NCBI RefSeq assembly: GCF_000519305.1
Contig: NZ_JAFG01000013.1
Location: 26,589 to 90,588 of the forward strand
Source: Mesorhizobium ciceri WSM4083
GTDB lineage: Bacteria > Pseudomonadota > Alphaproteobacteria > Rhizobiales > Rhizobiaceae
Length of the DNA: 64,000 bases
Direction: 5' to 3'
Shown here: positions 62,244 through 64,000 of the stretch, piece after piece
How the letters are laid out: each line of letters starts with the position of its first letter
Numbering within the stretch: the stretch's first letter is position 1
Translations under genes and position numbers: made by a program
Notes under the pieces: model-generated
Told to the model about the DNA's origin: nothing
Seen by the model: the letters and a program-made list of their open reading frames with translations, nothing else
The model's database searches: none

Positions 62244-63543
62244 ACTGTCGAACCGCACGATTATAGTGGTCGGCGCAGGGGTTGTTGGCCTCTGTGTCGC
62301 CTACGAGGCCATAAAGCGCGGAGCTAGCGTCACGATCGTGGATCGCGATCCGGAAGGCGATAAGGCATCTTGTGGCAATGCTGGATGTATCGCCGTTAGC
62401 GAGGTCCTTCCGGCCTCTGTGCCCGGTTTATGGAAAAAAGTGCCCAGGTGGATACTTGATCCTCTTGGGCCCTTATCATTGCGGATGACGCACCTCCCGC
62501 GGCTGCTCCCATGGCTGTGGAACTTCGCGCAAGCTGGATCGCCAGCAGAGGTAGAGCGGATTTCGGAAGCCCTTGCAGCGCTAAACCACCGGGTATACGC
62601 CGATCTTGTTCCTCTTTTTGCCGACATTGGATTGAGCGGGGATCTCCATCGCAACGGCGCTCTCACCGTTTACGAAACCGAGAAAGGCTGGCATGCCGCC
62701 ACGCCCGAGTGGGAAGCAAAGCAACGGCTTGGTATCGACGTCCGTCACTTGTCGGCCGACCAGGCCAGGGAATTGGAGCCGGCGTTAGGCCCATTGGTCA
62801 AGAGCGCCGTTTTGACACCGCGGTGGTCGCACGTTTCCGACCCAAAGCGGGTGGTGGACAGTCTGCGCTCCTGGCTGACGGCCAACGGTGCGAGAGTTCT
62901 TGCGGCCCAAGTCTCTCGCATTGCTCCAAGCCCCAAGGGCGGCACGGTTACCCTGGCCGACAGCTCTGTTTTGAACGCATGCAAAATTGTCGTCGCCGCC
63001 GGCGCATGGTCGGCAGAACTTTCCCGCCAGGTTGGCGACATTGCCCTGCTCGAAAGCGAGCGCGGCTACAACACCACGATCGCTGCACCCCAGATCGCAC
63101 TCAACCGGACCATGATCTTTGCAGAGCGCAACTTCGTGGCAGCGCCCCTTTCTATTGGTTTGCGCATCGGCGGTGCGGCCGAGTTCGGAGGATTGCTAGC
63201 CACCCCGAATTTCGCCCGCTCGAAAGGCTTGGTTGAGCTTGCAAAGGCTTATCTCCCGGGCCTTGATGGCGACGGCGGCATCGTGTGGAGCGGCCACCGG
63301 CCGGCGACCCCGGACACCTTGCCAGTCATCAGTCGCTCCGCGACCCATGCTCACATTCTGTATGCGTTCGGGCATGGTCATCTGGGCCTCACACAAGGTC
63401 CAACCACCGGCAAGCTGATTGGCGACCTGCTGTGCGGGCGTGACCCGCCAATCCCACTGGAACCCTATGCAATCGAGCGCTTCAGTGCCGCCGGGCGGAC
63501 AACCAGCCGGAAAGCTTATGGTTTCCCATCCATAGGAATATGA
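62236..63543 (+). CDS. DadA-like D-amino-acid dehydrogenase
   Basis: A 435-residue flavoprotein whose ATG (62236) lies within the end of the previous gene. TIIVVGAGVVGLCVAYEAIK, then RGASVTIVDRDPEGDKASCG and NAGCIAVSEVLPASVPG are typical of DadA. The C-terminus has GIVWSGHRPATPDTLPVISR and YAFGHGHLGLTQGPTTGKLI. DadA-type enzymes deaminate D-amino acids and pass electrons to quinones. It is the last gene of the unit starting at 57990; the TPP riboswitch begins 165 bp further on. Confidence 0.9.
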   Translation: MTELSNRTIIVVGAGVVGLCVAYEAIKRGASVTIVDRDPEGDKASCGNAGCIAVSEVLPASVPGLWKKVPRWILDPLGPLSLRMTHLPRLLPWLWNFAQAGSPAEVERISEALAALNHRVYADLVPLFADIGLSGDLHRNGALTVYETEKGWHAATPEWEAKQRLGIDVRHLSADQARELEPALGPLVKSAVLTPRWSHVSDPKRVVDSLRSWLTANGARVLAAQVSRIAPSPKGGTVTLADSSVLNACKIVVAAGAWSAELSRQVGDIALLESERGYNTTIAAPQIALNRTMIFAERNFVAAPLSIGLRIGGAAEFGGLLATPNFARSKGLVELAKAYLPGLDGDGGIVWSGHRPATPDTLPVISRSATHAHILYAFGHGHLGLTQGPTTGKLIGDLLCGRDPPIPLEPYAIERFSAAGRTTSRKAYGFPSIGI

Positions 63544-63707
63544 GCGGTTCTCACCCGCTTCACAAACGAGCAGCTCCAGTGGCCCTTCGCCCGGGCGGCG
63601 GCCGGGAGGGCCGGAAGCGGCGATAATCAATCGGAAGCAAGCGTTTGGTGTGCCGAATCCCTCTTCACGGCTTGACACACCGGAGCCGGCCAGTTCAACC
63701 TGAGGCA

Positions 63708-63808
63708 TTCACCAGGGGAGTCCCGGCAAGGGGCTGAGATACTGCTGGCTTCGCGGCGCAGTGACCCGTTGAACCTGATCCAGTTCATCCTGGCGTAGGG
63801 ACGGTGCA
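63708..63808 (+). promoter_or_regulatory. TPP riboswitch (THI element) of thiC
   Basis: The two conserved THI blocks are present: GGCAAGGGGCTGAGAT (63725-63740) and GTGACCCGTTGAACCTGATC (63761-63780), then CAGTTCATCCTGGCGTAGGG ending near ACGGTGC. CACC (63710-63713) and GGTG (63803-63806) can close the P1 stem. A P3 hairpin (GCTGG-CTTCG-CGGC) fills the variable arm. It lies 116 bp upstream of thiC, in the place expected for thiamine-pyrophosphate repression of translation or transcription. Confidence 0.96.
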
Positions 63809-63923
63809 AGCGCTTTGCGGGAGTTTACGCCCGAGGTCCTGTTTCGGCAGGTCGACAGAAGCGTCTTTTCATCCTTCCGGCACAGAACTGGGTCTCCAAT
63901 GCAACGAGCAACGGAGCCTCACG

Positions 63924-64000
63924 ATGAATGCCCTCACCCCCGCCGTCTCGACGGGACCACTGCCTGCCTCGCGCAAGATCCACAAGCCCGGTGCCATCCA
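63924..64000 (+). CDS. thiC: Phosphomethylpyrimidine synthase ThiC (start only)
   Basis: Twenty-five codons from ATG 63924 are in the window: MNALTPAVSTGPLPASRKIH and then KPGAI. This matches the N-terminus of rhizobial ThiC, the radical-SAM enzyme that makes the thiamine pyrimidine. The TPP riboswitch directly upstream supports the call. The rest lies beyond the right edge. Confidence 0.85.
   Translation, partial: MNALTPAVSTGPLPASRKIHKPGAI

Noticed and set aside
1..64000. tRNA genes, an att site or a CRISPR array
   Set aside because: No cloverleaf-like sequence with conserved TTCGA arm, no tRNA-end duplication and no regularly spaced repeats were seen by eye; a dedicated tRNA or repeat scan was not possible.

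Overview
The window looks like accessory DNA of a Mesorhizobium-type alphaproteobacterium, most likely part of a symbiosis island (ICESym). Reasons: two nod boxes lie in front of Nod-factor decoration genes (noeK-noeJ and a nolO-like carbamoyltransferase). A vitamin block combines panCB, nadQ/nadABC, bioBFDAZ and a TPP riboswitch with thiC; bioZ-containing biotin operons are known from the M. loti island. A divergent XRE/DUF2285 pair matches the QseC/QseM switch of mesorhizobial ICEs, and a luxR-luxI pair is present. Coding density is mixed: compact operons alternate with stretches full of transposase, recombinase and antirestriction debris. No rRNA, tRNA or CRISPR array was seen.

Layout. 1-3.1 kb (minus): plasmid/ICE maintenance genes (ParB-like, DUF2958, a small coupled ORF, ArdC). 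3.1-5.6 kb: two copies of a nested palindromic repeat on either side of an IS110-family element, then ardC and DUF932 stubs. 5.7-8.0 kb (minus): a HisC-like aminotransferase and a luciferase-like monooxygenase. 8.0-11.3 kb: decayed genes and one intact secreted SnoaL-like protein. 11.3-18.3 kb (minus): two GGDEF-EAL proteins, a DUF982 protein and a cytochrome c. 18.9-19.6 kb: qseC/qseM. 19.9-24.8 kb (minus): FAD amine oxidase, queCDE, a recombinase remnant and a mazEF pair. 25.1-25.8 kb: a small gene with strongly structured DNA upstream. 26.6-30.0 kb: a nucleotidyltransferase-like gene, an XRE-ImmA/IrrE gene, a beta-family gene and a convergent PD-(D/E)xK-like sce7726 gene; this is the best candidate here for an under-described defence or toxin-antitoxin system.

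31.1-36.6 kb (minus): nolO, noeJ and noeK. 37.1-38.7 kb: an exported subtilase and a small secreted partner. 39.4-42.0 kb: luxR, lux box, luxI and a PhyH-like dioxygenase. 42.1-53.6 kb: panCB (minus), nadQ, nadABC and bioBFDAZ (plus), with start/stop overlaps within each operon. 54.8-56.0 kb: an Omp2b/RopA-type porin. 56.9-63.5 kb: a LysR regulator divergent from a peptide-type binding protein, an M19 dipeptidase and two DadA-like oxidoreductases, probably a catabolic unit for a dipeptide-like or N-substituted amino-acid compound. 63.7-64.0 kb: TPP riboswitch and the start of thiC.

Together the genes suggest an element that equips its host for symbiosis (Nod-factor decoration), for cofactor independence (pantothenate, NAD, biotin, thiamine) and for density-controlled transfer (LuxRI with QseM/QseC). 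It also carries antirestriction and possible defence functions. All functions are inferred from sequence motifs and gene order; no database search was run.
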